NCBI GenBank assembly: GCA_025924315.1
Contig: JAICIO010000056.1
Location: forward strand, 1-35,787
From: Phycisphaerae bacterium
Lineage (GTDB): Bacteria; Planctomycetota; Phycisphaerae; Tepidisphaerales; Tepidisphaeraceae
DNA length: 35,787 bases
Reading direction: 5' to 3'
The notes under the pieces are model-generated. The model was not told where the DNA came from, did no database searches, and was given only the letters and a program-made list of their open reading frames with translations. This document shows positions 26,754-34,090 of the stretch, one piece after another. The position numbers and the translations under genes were made by a program. Each line of letters starts with the position of its first letter. Position 1 is the first letter of the stretch.

Positions 26754-26816
26754 TGTGGCACAGCCGCCCTCGGCTGTGCTCGCGCACCGCACACAGCCGA
26801 GGGCGGCTGTGCCACA
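26754..26816. repeat. Perfect 25-bp palindrome upstream of the solute-binding protein
   Basis: The two 25-bp arms (26754-26778 and 26792-26816), built around GGCACAGCCGCCCTCGGCTG, are perfect inverted copies with a 13-base loop. The element ends 12 bases before the start codon of the next gene and begins just after the amidase stop, filling nearly the whole gap. No T-tract follows. Confidence 0.85.
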
Positions 26817-26827
26817 TAATCTTTCTC

Positions 26828-28258
26828 ATGCGACGATATTGGTTCATCATCCTCTTCCTCATCGTGCTCATCACGCCGTTCGTGCTGCGCAGGGTGGCGG
26901 GCGAGCCTGCGATTGAGCACAGCGCGAAGAACGAAGCTGAACTTGTCATCATCTCGCCACACGTTGAGGGGATTCGACGCGAGTTCGCGGACGCATTCAA
27001 GGAATGGCATCGGCAGAAATACGGCGTGCCGGTGGAGATCGATTACCGCAATTATGGTGGGGCGTCCGACATCGTGCGGTTCTTCGATGCGAGCCGGCCG
27101 ATGTTCAAGCAGCTCGGGACGTACAAGATCGATCTCGTCTGGGGCGGCGGAGATTATCTGTTCGATCAGCAATTGAAAAAGCCCGGCTATCTCCAGCCGC
27201 TGCACATCGATCCGGCGATCATGCACAAGGCATTCCCCGAGCCCGATCTTGGCGGAGTCGCCCTCTACGATCCGTCGAACCCGCCGCAGTGGGTCGGCGT
27301 CGTCCTCGCGAGCTTCGGGATCGCATACAACCGCGATGTTTGCAAATACCTCCGCGTGCACGAGCCGAAGACGTGGAGCGATCTCGCGGATCCTAAATAC
27401 CGCAACTGGCTCGTGCTCGCCGACCCGACGCGCAGCGCCTCCGCCAAGCAGGCGTTCATGACGATCGTCGAACACGCGATGGCGCAGGCGAAGGCGCAGG
27501 GAAGAAGCGAAGACGACGGCTGGGCGGACGGCATGGGCCTGTGCCGCCAGATCGCCGCAAACGCGCGGCAGTTCACCGACGGCAGCGCCTCGATCCCGGT
27601 CATGATCAGCTCCGGTGACGCCGCTGCGGGAATGGCGATCGACTTTTACGGGCGTTCTCAGGTCGATGCCGTCGGCGATGCGCGCATGGGCTACGTTGAA
27701 CCCGCCGGCGCCACCGCGATCAATCCCGATCCCATCGCGATGGTCAAAGGCGCGCCGCACCAAGAGATCGCGACGCACTTCATTGAGTTTCTCCTCTCCG
27801 AAGATGCGCAGCGGCTCTGGAACACGCGCGCCGGCGCGCCCGGCGGGCCGAAGCAGACATCGCTTCGGCGTCTGCCGATCATGCCGTCAGTGTACGAGCA
27901 CAACGAGAACTTCACGGACAAAGTCAACCCCTTCAAAGAATCCGGCGGGTTCAACAAGTCGCTCGCGCGCGAGCAGACCTTCGGTATCCTCGGCGAGCTG
28001 ATTCAATACAGCTGCATCGATCTGCTCGACGATTTGCGCGAGACGCGCGAAGCGATTCTCGCATCGCCCAAAGCGACAGAGCTAGACCGAAAGCTTGGGA
28101 AGTTTCCCTTCGACCAGAAAGAAGCCCTTCGGCGAATGCTCTTGCTCAAGCAATCCACACCGGCAAAACGGCTGGAATTGCAACGGCAATGGACGAACGA
28201 TTTCAGGAATGAATATGCGAAATTGCGAGCGGAAGCGGGGGCTTCAACTTCCCCGTAG
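26828..28258 (+). CDS. Extracellular solute-binding protein (FbpA/PotD-like)
   Basis: The 476-residue protein has an N-terminal hydrophobic anchor or signal (WFIILFLIVLITPFVL) followed by a type 2 periplasmic binding fold. Family-like stretches are VIISPHVEGIRREFADAFKE, DIVRFFDASR, KIDLVWGGGDYLFDQQL, and near the middle WVGVVLASFGIAYNRDV with WSDLADPKYRNWLVLADPTR. FIEFLLSEDAQRLWN is typical of iron(III)/polyamine binding proteins. A C-terminal helical extension of about 100 residues is longer than usual. The ABC ATPase at 23.3 kb is a candidate partner; the permease is missing from the window. The start ATG at 26828 lies just past a large palindrome. Confidence 0.87.
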   Translation: MRRYWFIILFLIVLITPFVLRRVAGEPAIEHSAKNEAELVIISPHVEGIRREFADAFKEWHRQKYGVPVEIDYRNYGGASDIVRFFDASRPMFKQLGTYKIDLVWGGGDYLFDQQLKKPGYLQPLHIDPAIMHKAFPEPDLGGVALYDPSNPPQWVGVVLASFGIAYNRDVCKYLRVHEPKTWSDLADPKYRNWLVLADPTRSASAKQAFMTIVEHAMAQAKAQGRSEDDGWADGMGLCRQIAANARQFTDGSASIPVMISSGDAAAGMAIDFYGRSQVDAVGDARMGYVEPAGATAINPDPIAMVKGAPHQEIATHFIEFLLSEDAQRLWNTRAGAPGGPKQTSLRRLPIMPSVYEHNENFTDKVNPFKESGGFNKSLAREQTFGILGELIQYSCIDLLDDLRETREAILASPKATELDRKLGKFPFDQKEALRRMLLLKQSTPAKRLELQRQWTNDFRNEYAKLRAEAGASTSP

Positions 28259-28294
28259 TCCAGTCGAGCACGCCTGTGCTATTCTCAGTTGTTG

Positions 28295-29170
28295 ATGCCT
28301 GATCCCGCTCACGTAGCAACCCTTCAACACCCGATGGGGGATAAGCCGGAAGTTCAGCACCACGTTCGCCGAGCGCGGCCCTGGGCCGAGCGCTGCGGCC
28401 GATACGGCTTCGGCACCCGCGGGATGGTTTACATTCTCGTGAGCGTGCTCGCGTTTCTGCAGGCGACTGGTTTTCGCCACGGCGCGATCGTCAGCGGACG
28501 CAGCGCGCTCATCCTGATCGCCGCCCAACCGTTCGGCACGATTCTCCTGATTGCGATCGCGCTGGGGTTTTTCAGCTTTGGATTGTGGCAGCTGTTTTCG
28601 GCCATCTTTCTGCCGATGATGCGCCGCCGAAGCTTCATCAAGATGGTCTTCAAACGCTTCGCGCGCGTATGCAGCGGAATCACGCAATTCTGTCTGAGCG
28701 GCGCTGCCATCGGATTGATCATCGGCGCAAGGCGAATGAGCGATGACGCCGCGGCGGTTGGATGGACCGCGTGGCTGATGAATCACATGTTCGGCCGCGT
28801 GATCGTGCTGGGCATCGGCATCGGCATCGCAGTGTTCGGGCTCACGCAGATTTACAAAGGCTGGCGGAAAAAGTTCCCACAGCAGCTCGATGCCTCAGAG
28901 CTGAAAGAGCCCGCGCGCAGCTTCGTCACGAAGCTCGGACAGTTCGGCTTAATGGCCCGCGGCATCGTCTTCTGCCTCGTCGCGGTCTTTCTGATTCACG
29001 CCGCCATCGATCAGAATCCGTACGAAGCGAAAGGCCTCGGCGGGGCGATGCACTCACTGGAGATCCATCGATATGGGCCGTGGCTTCTGAGCCTGGTTGC
29101 GATTGGCCTCTTCAGCTACGGCCTTTATCTGCTCATCGGCTCGCGCTACTGCGCCTTCAGGTTGGATTGA
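28295..29170 (+). CDS. DUF1206-family membrane protein
   Basis: The 291-residue inner-membrane protein has six transmembrane helices arranged as three repeats of two helices, each repeat beginning with a similar motif: RYGFGTRGMVYILVSVLAFL, then FARVCSGITQFCLSGAAIGL, and KLGQFGLMARGIVFCLVAVF. The domain family DUF1206 has no established function. The ATG at 28295 is preceded by two TTG codons, and an ATG at 28334 is another possibility. It follows the solute-binding protein gene by 36 bp but a functional link is unknown. Confidence 0.85.
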   Translation: MPDPAHVATLQHPMGDKPEVQHHVRRARPWAERCGRYGFGTRGMVYILVSVLAFLQATGFRHGAIVSGRSALILIAAQPFGTILLIAIALGFFSFGLWQLFSAIFLPMMRRRSFIKMVFKRFARVCSGITQFCLSGAAIGLIIGARRMSDDAAAVGWTAWLMNHMFGRVIVLGIGIGIAVFGLTQIYKGWRKKFPQQLDASELKEPARSFVTKLGQFGLMARGIVFCLVAVFLIHAAIDQNPYEAKGLGGAMHSLEIHRYGPWLLSLVAIGLFSYGLYLLIGSRYCAFRLD

Positions 29171-29186
29171 TCGCGCCATTGCGTTC

Positions 29187-29214
29187 TAGGGTCCGCTTCA
29201 GCGGACCGGTTATT
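29187..29214. repeat. REP-like arm, copy 4 left half
   Basis: TAG then GGTCCGC-TTCA-GCGGACC then GGTTATT, identical in stem to copy 2. Its mate lies 685 bp away at 29900-29928, on the other side of the IS200-like element. Confidence 0.85.
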
Positions 29215-29295
29215 CACTCATAAAACCACGGCCTCTGGCCGTGCGACGCTGGAAGGCTCCGCCGTTCCAGCGTGCCGAGCGTGCGAAAAGAAATA

Positions 29296-29338
29296 GGCTC
29301 TCCTTCGGAAGGCTCCGTTGGGACAAAGAAGGAGAGCC
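29296..29338 (+). promoter_or_regulatory. Stem that masks the tnpA ribosome-binding site
   Basis: GGCTCTCCTTC (29296-29306) is perfectly complementary to GAAGGAGAGCC (29328-29338), with a 21-base loop. The right arm contains the GGAG ribosome-binding site just before the ATG at 29341, so the folded mRNA would hide it. Similar leader structures restrict IS200 transposase translation in enterobacteria. Confidence 0.75.
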
Positions 29339-29340
29339 AT

Positions 29341-29766
29341 ATGCATGAATGGCAAAGCTTGTCCCACGTGAAGTGGGAATGCAAATACCACATTGTGATT
29401 GTACCGAAGTACCGGCGTAAGCGTCTGTATGGGCGCTTGCGGAACCAGATCGGGTCGATCCTGAAGGATCTGTGCAAGCAGAAAGGGATCGAGTTGATCG
29501 AAGGGCACTGCCGACCGGATCACGTGCACATGTGCTTGGCGATTGCGCCGAAGTACAGCGTGTCGTACACGATCGGTTTTTTAAAAGGAAAGAGCGCGAT
29601 TCGAATCCATCGGCTGCACGACCGGGAGCGTGCAGCGCATGGGAAGCACTTTTGGGCGGTGGGTTACTGGGTGAGCACGGTCGGCTTTGATGAAGCGACG
29701 GTGCGGCAGTACATCCGCGACCAGGAGAAGCTTGAGACGAGTCAAGGGACGTTGAACTTCGAATAA
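29341..29766 (+). CDS. tnpA: IS200/IS605-type Y1 transposase TnpA
   Basis: The 141-residue protein is a single-strand HUH transposase. The HUH motif is H61-V-H63 in CRPDHVHMCLAIAPK, and the catalytic tyrosine is Y124 in ATVRQYIRDQEK. The start of the fold, HVKWECKYHIVIVPKYRRK, and the mid-protein GKHFWAVGYWVSTVG are canonical. Length is typical for an intact enzyme. The ATG at 29341 follows GGAGAG; the open frame extends to 29272 without a family match. No accessory TnpB gene is nearby, so this is an IS200-like single-gene element. Confidence 0.96.
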   Translation: MHEWQSLSHVKWECKYHIVIVPKYRRKRLYGRLRNQIGSILKDLCKQKGIELIEGHCRPDHVHMCLAIAPKYSVSYTIGFLKGKSAIRIHRLHDRERAAHGKHFWAVGYWVSTVGFDEATVRQYIRDQEKLETSQGTLNFE

Positions 29767-29774
29767 GTTTCACC

Positions 29775-29845
29775 GGCCCCAGCGGGGCCTTCCGACTTTG
29801 CCCCTTCAAGGGGCAACCTCTCCCGCACGGCCCCCTCCGGGGGCC
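29775..29845. repeat. Three tandem GC hairpins after tnpA
   Basis: Three compact hairpins follow the transposase stop: GGCCCC-AGC-GGGGCC (29775-29789), TGCCCC-TTCAA-GGGGCA (29799-29815) and GGCCCCC-TCC-GGGGGCC (29829-29845). They precede the right-end hairpin of the IS. No T-tract follows. Confidence 0.8.
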
Positions 29846-29899
29846 TTCCTCATACCACGTCCTACGGGCGTGGTTGTTGATTTGCCTTTCGCGCGGAGG

Positions 29900-29928
29900 A
29901 ATAACCGGTCCGCTGAAGCGGACCCTAC
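29900..29928. repeat. REP-like arm, copy 4 right half
   Basis: AATAACC then GGTCCGC-TGAA-GCGGACC then CTAC, the mate of the arm at 29187-29214. The preceding bases TTTGCCTTTCGCGCGGAGG match the spacer of the intact doublet at 20.9 kb closely when that copy is reversed. Confidence 0.85.
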
Positions 29929-29943
29929 ATGTACTGCGCGAGA

Positions 29944-30384
29944 CTATTCCTCTTCAGGTCGGAAGAACTGCGCGATGGCGGCGGCGACGAGCCCGCCGGT
30001 GAAGTAATACGCGAACGTCATCACCTTCGTGCGATTCGTCCGCTGGCTCGCATCGCGGCCCATGCCGAGGTATGGCGGAAGGATCACGGCTCCCAATCCT
30101 GCGAGCGCGCCGAGGATTGCGCCGCGCATCCATGCCTTTCGGCCGGTGCCGACGAGCGCGTAATACGCGGAATTCAGTGCAATATCACCCACAAGCGCCG
30201 CATTGTGCGCGGTCGCATCGCTCGGCTGCGGCGCATGCAGCCCGCGCGCGATCATGCGCATGCCGCGCTCGCCCAGTGCGTCCATGCGCGGGGCGTCCGA
30301 GACGTAGCGTCGAACCGTTTCGTTGACCAGTGTGACAGCGGTTGCGCCGGCGAGACCGGCGGCGGCTTGGGCAAGTGGTTTCAT
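29944..30384 (-). CDS. Small membrane protein, unknown function
   Basis: The 146-residue protein has a hydrophobic N-terminal segment (LAQAAAGLAGATAVTLV) and probably three more membrane segments, including IALNSAYYALVGTG and GAILGALAGLGAVILPPYLG, with a last helix TFAYYFTGGLVAAAIAQFF before the C-terminal RPEEE. I do not recognise a characterised family. It starts at the ATG at 30384, 50 bp before the xylA terminator in the other direction, and stands alone on the minus strand. Confidence 0.7.
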   Translation of the reverse strand: MKPLAQAAAGLAGATAVTLVNETVRRYVSDAPRMDALGERGMRMIARGLHAPQPSDATAHNAALVGDIALNSAYYALVGTGRKAWMRGAILGALAGLGAVILPPYLGMGRDASQRTNRTKVMTFAYYFTGGLVAAAIAQFFRPEEE

Positions 30385-30422
30385 GAACGCGATGATGTTG
30401 CGGAAGCCAGCATTCGGTCAAC

Positions 30423-30459
30423 GCGCAAAAGAAGACGGGGTCACTGAAGTGACCCCGTC
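30423..30459 (-). terminator. Rho-independent terminator of xylA
   Basis: A perfect 11-bp stem GACGGGGTCAC/GTGACCCCGTC (30434-30444 and 30449-30459) with a four-base loop is followed on the minus strand by TTCTTTTGC. It lies 32 bp beyond the xylA stop. Confidence 0.9.
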
Positions 30460-30490
30460 AGGTGAAAGACGATTGAACTCGTGAGTGCGT

Positions 30491-31654
30491 TTACCGCACG
30501 CCCATGATCACTTCCATCGTCAGCTGATCGAGCCGCTCATAGGGCAAACGCTCCGACGCGATCTTGTGACGATCGAGCGGGGCTTGCTTCAGCTTCTGCG
30601 CGTTGGCGGCGCTGAACTTCTTTGTGAGCTTTTCGAGCGGATCGCTCTGATTCACGAGCTTAACGAGCTGCTGGATTTCCTTGTCGCCGTTCCAGCGATC
30701 CACCTTCTCCTTCAGGATCATGTACGTCCGCATGCATCCGCTGGCGAACGCCTCCACGTCTTCATAATCCGCCTGGCGATACGCGTGCGCATCGAACTGT
30801 CGCGGGCCGTTGTAGCCGTGATCCTGCAGCAGCTTCACGAGGAAGAACGCGTGCTTGAGATTGGCCGAGCCGAAGCGAAAGTCCTGGTCGTATCGGCCGA
30901 ACTCCTGATCGTTCAAATCGATGTGGAACAGCTTGCCCGCCTCGATCGCCTGCGCCACGTGATGCACGAAGTTCAGCCCCGCCATGTGCTCGTGCGCCAC
31001 TTCCGGATTCACGCCGCACATCTCCGGGAAATCGAGCGTCGGAATCACCGCCAGGTAACTTCCCGTGACCGCGAAATACATATGCCCGCGCGGCTCGTTG
31101 GGCTTGGCTTCAAAGCAGACCTTGTAGTTGTAGCCCTGTTCCTTGTTGTAGTGGCAGATGAAGTTGATGCATTCGCGGAAACGCTTGATGGCCTCGACCG
31201 GATCCTTCGTCGCGTCGCTTTCGATCCCTTCGCGGCCGCCCCAGCAAATGTAGTATTTGCACCCAAGTTCCGCCCCGAGATCCATCGCGCGAATCGTCTT
31301 CTGCACCGCATACGCCCGCACGCGCGCGTTGTTGCTCGTATAAGCCCCGTCCTTGAAGATCGGCTCGCTAAAGAGGTTGGCCGAGCACATCGGGATCGCC
31401 AGCCCATTCTCCTTCGCCGACTTCTTAAAATCCTTCACGATCCGATCGCGCTCCTGCTGCGTCGAGTCGATCGGCACCAAGTCGGTATCGTGCAGATTCA
31501 CACCCCAAGCGCCCACCTCGCCGAGCAGATTGCAGATCTCCGTCGGCGAGATCACTTCGCGTGTCGGCAGCCCAAACGGATCACGCCCGGGATTGCCCAC
31601 CGTCCACAGGCCAAAGCTGAATTTCATCTTGGGATCAGGATCGTAAGAGGCCAT
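30491..31654 (-). CDS. xylA: Xylose isomerase (class I)
   Basis: The 387-residue TIM-barrel enzyme converts D-xylose to D-xylulose (and glucose to fructose) with two divalent metals. Catalytic His55 and Asp58 are in WGVNLHDTDLVP. Metal ligands include E182 and K184 in KVCFEAKPNEPRGHMYF, E218 and H221 in NPEVAHEHMAGLNF, and the HIDLNDQEFGRYDQDFRFG segment. Its length and the N-terminal KFSFGLWTVGNPGRDPFG place it with the short, actinobacterial-type class I enzymes. Start chosen at the ATG at 31654, preceded by GGAAGGAAG; an open frame continues to 31720. It is monocistronic, ending in a strong terminator; no xylB or XylR gene is near. Confidence 0.96.
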   Translation of the reverse strand: MASYDPDPKMKFSFGLWTVGNPGRDPFGLPTREVISPTEICNLLGEVGAWGVNLHDTDLVPIDSTQQERDRIVKDFKKSAKENGLAIPMCSANLFSEPIFKDGAYTSNNARVRAYAVQKTIRAMDLGAELGCKYYICWGGREGIESDATKDPVEAIKRFRECINFICHYNKEQGYNYKVCFEAKPNEPRGHMYFAVTGSYLAVIPTLDFPEMCGVNPEVAHEHMAGLNFVHHVAQAIEAGKLFHIDLNDQEFGRYDQDFRFGSANLKHAFFLVKLLQDHGYNGPRQFDAHAYRQADYEDVEAFASGCMRTYMILKEKVDRWNGDKEIQQLVKLVNQSDPLEKLTKKFSAANAQKLKQAPLDRHKIASERLPYERLDQLTMEVIMGVR

Positions 31655-31767
31655 AATTGTGCTTCCTTCCGTATATAAAATTGGGCCGCGAAGTGTCCTC
31701 GAAACCGGATGCTGAATCAAGAAACCATGTAGCGCCGCCGCCTCGGCTATGCTTCAGGACCGCAAAC

Positions 31768-31805
31768 CTGTTGAGCCGACAAGAGATACACGGATATACT
31801 CGACC
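31768..31805 (+). promoter_or_regulatory. Promoter-like repeat, copy A
   Basis: TTGAGC (31771-31776) and TATACT (31795-31800), 18 bases apart, form a plausible sigma-70-type promoter. The whole 38-bp block, including the spacer (CGACAAGAGATACACGGA), recurs at 32.93 and 34.09 kb. It is 50 bases upstream of the ORF at 31850. The rest of the 195-bp gap before it (from xylA) shows nothing else I can name. Confidence 0.6.
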
Positions 31806-31849
31806 CGACTAACCGGCTCGTGGTATAGGTTCGCCCGGAGGCCCCCTTC

Positions 31850-32128
31850 ATGGCCTGGATGAAGATCGCGTTCGACGAGGGCTGTCATGTCGCATGGAGC
31901 GTTCGCACCTCTGCCGGACAACGCTTTCTTCACGCGATTGGTGATGGTCCCGAGGGCAATCGAATCACCGAGGAGATGGCCAAGATGCGGTTCGAGAAGA
32001 GCCGCTTTCGCACACCGTGGCTTCCGATCTTGTTCCCGAAGCGCGCACTGATCGAAGGAAGGCGTTCAATCAACTGCGTCACCGCAGCCACAGGCGCGTT
32101 CTGCCGCGGTTGGTTTTGGTTGCCGTGA
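31850..32128 (+). CDS. Hypothetical protein, 92 aa
   Basis: A 92-residue basic protein starts at an ATG eight bases after GGAGG and 50 bases after a promoter-like repeat. Its N-terminal part MAWMKIAFDEGCHVAWSVRT looks folded, while the C-terminus (GAFCRGWFWLP) is short and aromatic. I recognise no family. The good ribosome-binding site and promoter support expression, but the protein could be a remnant of something longer. Confidence 0.5.
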   Translation: MAWMKIAFDEGCHVAWSVRTSAGQRFLHAIGDGPEGNRITEEMAKMRFEKSRFRTPWLPILFPKRALIEGRRSINCVTAATGAFCRGWFWLP

Positions 32129-32138
32129 CCGCTCTCCC

Positions 32139-32915
32139 ATGCCCACACCGACTGCAGATTCTTCTCTGCAAACGCCACTCATCGAGACCGAACCTCCCTC
32201 CACTCCCCCAATGGCATCCCGCATCGCCCGCCCGCTGCTCAACACACTCCTCACCACGCTCGGCTTCGCCGTCGCCGTGATCATCCCCGCTCGCGGTTGG
32301 AACTGGCACGCCTGGGGTTGGGGGCGCGGGTGGGTGCTGATCGGCGTGCTTCTCGTCGTTGACGTCATCGGCACGCTGCGCATCGTGCGCGCCCATCCCG
32401 ATCTCCTCCGGGAGCGGGCGCGGGTGGGGCGGCAGCCGGGCCGGCCCTTCGCCGACACCGTGCTCATCCTCGCGTGGACCATTAGCTACACGGCGATGCT
32501 CATCGTCTCCTCCGCCGACGCTGCGCGCTGGCATCTATGGCCGGCCCCGCCCGCGGCGCTCGCATGGGTCGGCCTCGCGCTCGCCGCCTTCGGCTCCGCG
32601 CTCGTTCACAAATCGCTCGAGACCAACGCCTTCGCCGTCCGCGTCGTCCGCCACCAACCCGAGCGCGGCCACCGCGTCGTCGACGCCGGCGTGTACAGCA
32701 TCGTCCGCCACCCGATGTACGCCGGCCTGTGCATCGCCGTGACCGGCATCCCGCTCTGGCTCGGCTCAACGCTCGGCGTGCTCTGCGCCCTCGTCCCCAT
32801 CCTCACGCTCGCCATCCGCATCAGCGTAGAAGAGCGCGTCCTGTGCGCGAATGTCCCCGGCTACCCCGCGTACACAGACCGCGTTCGCCACCGCCTCGTA
32901 CCGGGGGTGTGGTGA
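32139..32915 (+). CDS. Isoprenylcysteine methyltransferase-like membrane protein (ICMT/NnrU-like)
   Basis: The 258-residue protein has a hydrophilic N-terminus of about 30 residues, about five membrane helices and the family motif VYSIVRHPMYAGLC, followed by RISVEERVLCANVPGYPAYT and a terminal RVRHRLVPGVW. This is the PEMT/ICMT-like fold of integral membrane methyltransferases, in which the RHP and EE residues bind SAM. Bacterial members methylate lipids or unknown substrates. The coding sequence is markedly GC-rich even for this window. The ATG at 32139 lies ten bases after the preceding hypothetical gene's stop. Confidence 0.85.
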   Translation: MPTPTADSSLQTPLIETEPPSTPPMASRIARPLLNTLLTTLGFAVAVIIPARGWNWHAWGWGRGWVLIGVLLVVDVIGTLRIVRAHPDLLRERARVGRQPGRPFADTVLILAWTISYTAMLIVSSADAARWHLWPAPPAALAWVGLALAAFGSALVHKSLETNAFAVRVVRHQPERGHRVVDAGVYSIVRHPMYAGLCIAVTGIPLWLGSTLGVLCALVPILTLAIRISVEERVLCANVPGYPAYTDRVRHRLVPGVW

Positions 32916-32930
32916 GCGGCGAAGACCTTC

Positions 32931-32968
32931 TGTTTGAGCCCACGAGAGATGCGCGGATATACTCGGCT
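32931..32968 (+). promoter_or_regulatory. Promoter-like repeat, copy B
   Basis: TTGAGC (32934-32939) and TATACT (32958-32963), again 18 bases apart, with spacer CCACGAGAGATGCGCGGA. It lies only 16 bases upstream of the next ATG, so the transcript would be nearly leaderless. Confidence 0.6.
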
Positions 32969-32979
32969 CTCTCCGAGAT

Positions 32980-33708
32980 ATGGAAGTTGCGAAGCAAATC
33001 CCTGAGCTGTATCCCGACCTGATCGAGCAGGGCGGGCTGGCGCATGCTCTTCAAGCGGCTTTGCGCAAGATCGGGTCTTCGCTGTCTGTTTCGGGGCCCG
33101 AGAAGTCGGCTGGTTTTATCGTGTACGCGCGCGTTGAGTCGGGCTGCCGGTTCTCGCAAATCTACATTGATACCGAAACCCGCATGTTCTCCTTCGACCT
33201 ATGGAATCGCGGCGTGTGCCTCGCGAACGGAGCGACGCCCGACATCGTCGAAGTCGCCCGGTCGATCGACAAATGGATTGCGTCAGGCTGCTCGACCGGC
33301 GAGCTGACGAGCGCCTTTCGCTTTGTGCAGGTTCACCCATCGGCCGCCACGTATGAGCGCGGCGAAGAAGTGGAAATGCGTTGGCAAGCGTATCTGGCCT
33401 CTGCCGACGAGAGACCCGAAATGAAGGCCTTCATCAGCGCCGCCGCCGCGGAGCCCAAGCTCAGGCAACTCTTTCCGTTCACGAGTCTAGTCTCGTTTTG
33501 CTTCAGCCGATGCACGGGGTATCCGTTTACGCGCGACATACCTCATGTCGTTCCACTCGGCCGCGATGAATTTGAAGTGAGGAGCTACTCTGACGAGCCG
33601 CTCGGACGTGGTAACGCGGCGGAAGCGGTGGCCATAGTCGTCGCCGCCTTGCCCCCCAACTGTGGGCCCGCAGTGCCTGGCACAGCCGAGCAACTAGCCC
33701 GCGGTTAA
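32980..33708 (+). CDS. DUF6193-like protein
   Basis: The 242-residue soluble protein ends with a conserved block reading LFPFTSLVSFCFSRCTGYPFT, then an IPHVVPLG strand and AAEAVAIVVAALPPNCGPAVP with GTAEQL. I recall this block from the DUF6193 family (annotated as natural-product biosynthesis related), mostly in actinomycetes; that assignment is from memory. The N-terminal half (LYPDLIEQGGLAHALQAALR) fits the same family. Function unknown. It begins at the ATG at 32980 directly behind promoter-like repeat B. Its occurrence here may reflect horizontal transfer. Confidence 0.65.
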   Translation: MEVAKQIPELYPDLIEQGGLAHALQAALRKIGSSLSVSGPEKSAGFIVYARVESGCRFSQIYIDTETRMFSFDLWNRGVCLANGATPDIVEVARSIDKWIASGCSTGELTSAFRFVQVHPSAATYERGEEVEMRWQAYLASADERPEMKAFISAAAAEPKLRQLFPFTSLVSFCFSRCTGYPFTRDIPHVVPLGRDEFEVRSYSDEPLGRGNAAEAVAIVVAALPPNCGPAVPGTAEQLARG

Positions 33709-33801
33709 CAAACCTTGCACTTGACCGGGTCTTCATGACGATTCTTCGAGCCAGTGTTCCTTGCATCTGGCCCGGCAAGTGAAAGAAATCGTAATCCAGC
33801 T

Positions 33802-34020
33802 ATGTCCTTCTTTGTTCCAATCGCATGGTTCATCTCCGGTTTCGCAGGATTCATACTCGCCCTGTATGCCTACAACGAGGACCGGCCGAAACGCCGCGTC
33901 CTGCTTGCCGCCATAAGCGCACCGCTGTTGGTGTTCTTCGCTGTCGGAGCGCTTGCGATCGTCTGGTACGTCTGGGTTGCCAGCAAAAATGGCGGCGACA
34001 TTCTGCCCACGCCGCACTGA
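33802..34020 (+). CDS. Small two-helix membrane protein, 72 aa
   Basis: The 72-residue protein has two membrane helices (VPIAWFISGFAGFILALYAY and LLVFFAVGALAIVWYVWVA) joined by a charged NEDRPKRR loop. No family is recognised. Start taken at the ATG at 33802; the frame extends to 33754 but those residues look non-coding. The 3' end shares a short sequence with the region upstream of the ORF at 34964. Confidence 0.5.
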   Translation: MSFFVPIAWFISGFAGFILALYAYNEDRPKRRVLLAAISAPLLVFFAVGALAIVWYVWVASKNGGDILPTPH

Positions 34021-34025
34021 GTCGA

Positions 34026-34086
34026 GTAGCGTGGGGTTCACCCACCGATTTCTGTCGGGTAATTGGTGGGGTGGACCCCACCCTAC
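34026..34086. repeat. REP-like hairpin doublet, copy 5 (GTGGG stem)
   Basis: The left arm is GTAGC then GTGGG-GTTCA-CCCAC, and the right arm is GTGGGG-TGGA-CCCCAC followed by CCTAC. The outer GTAG/CTAC borders match the family. The stem sequence differs from the other copies but pairs. It lies between the 72-aa gene and promoter-like repeat C. Confidence 0.65.
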
Positions 34087-34090
34087 GTGG

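Larger units (their letters stand above)
29215..29878 (+). mobile_element. IS200/IS605-family element
   Basis: About 664 bp, with boundaries uncertain by a few bases. The left end has a hairpin CACGGCC-TCT-GGCCGTG (29227-29243) and the right end CCACGTCC-TAC-GGGCGTGG (29855-29873), the subterminal palindromes expected for this family. There are no terminal inverted repeats and no evident target duplication. It encodes only TnpA, no TnpB. It lies between the two halves of a REP-like doublet. Confidence 0.75.

Noticed and set aside
30485-31678. Plus-strand open frame of 397 codons opposite xylA
   Set aside because: No recognisable fold; xylose isomerase motifs are complete on the other strand.
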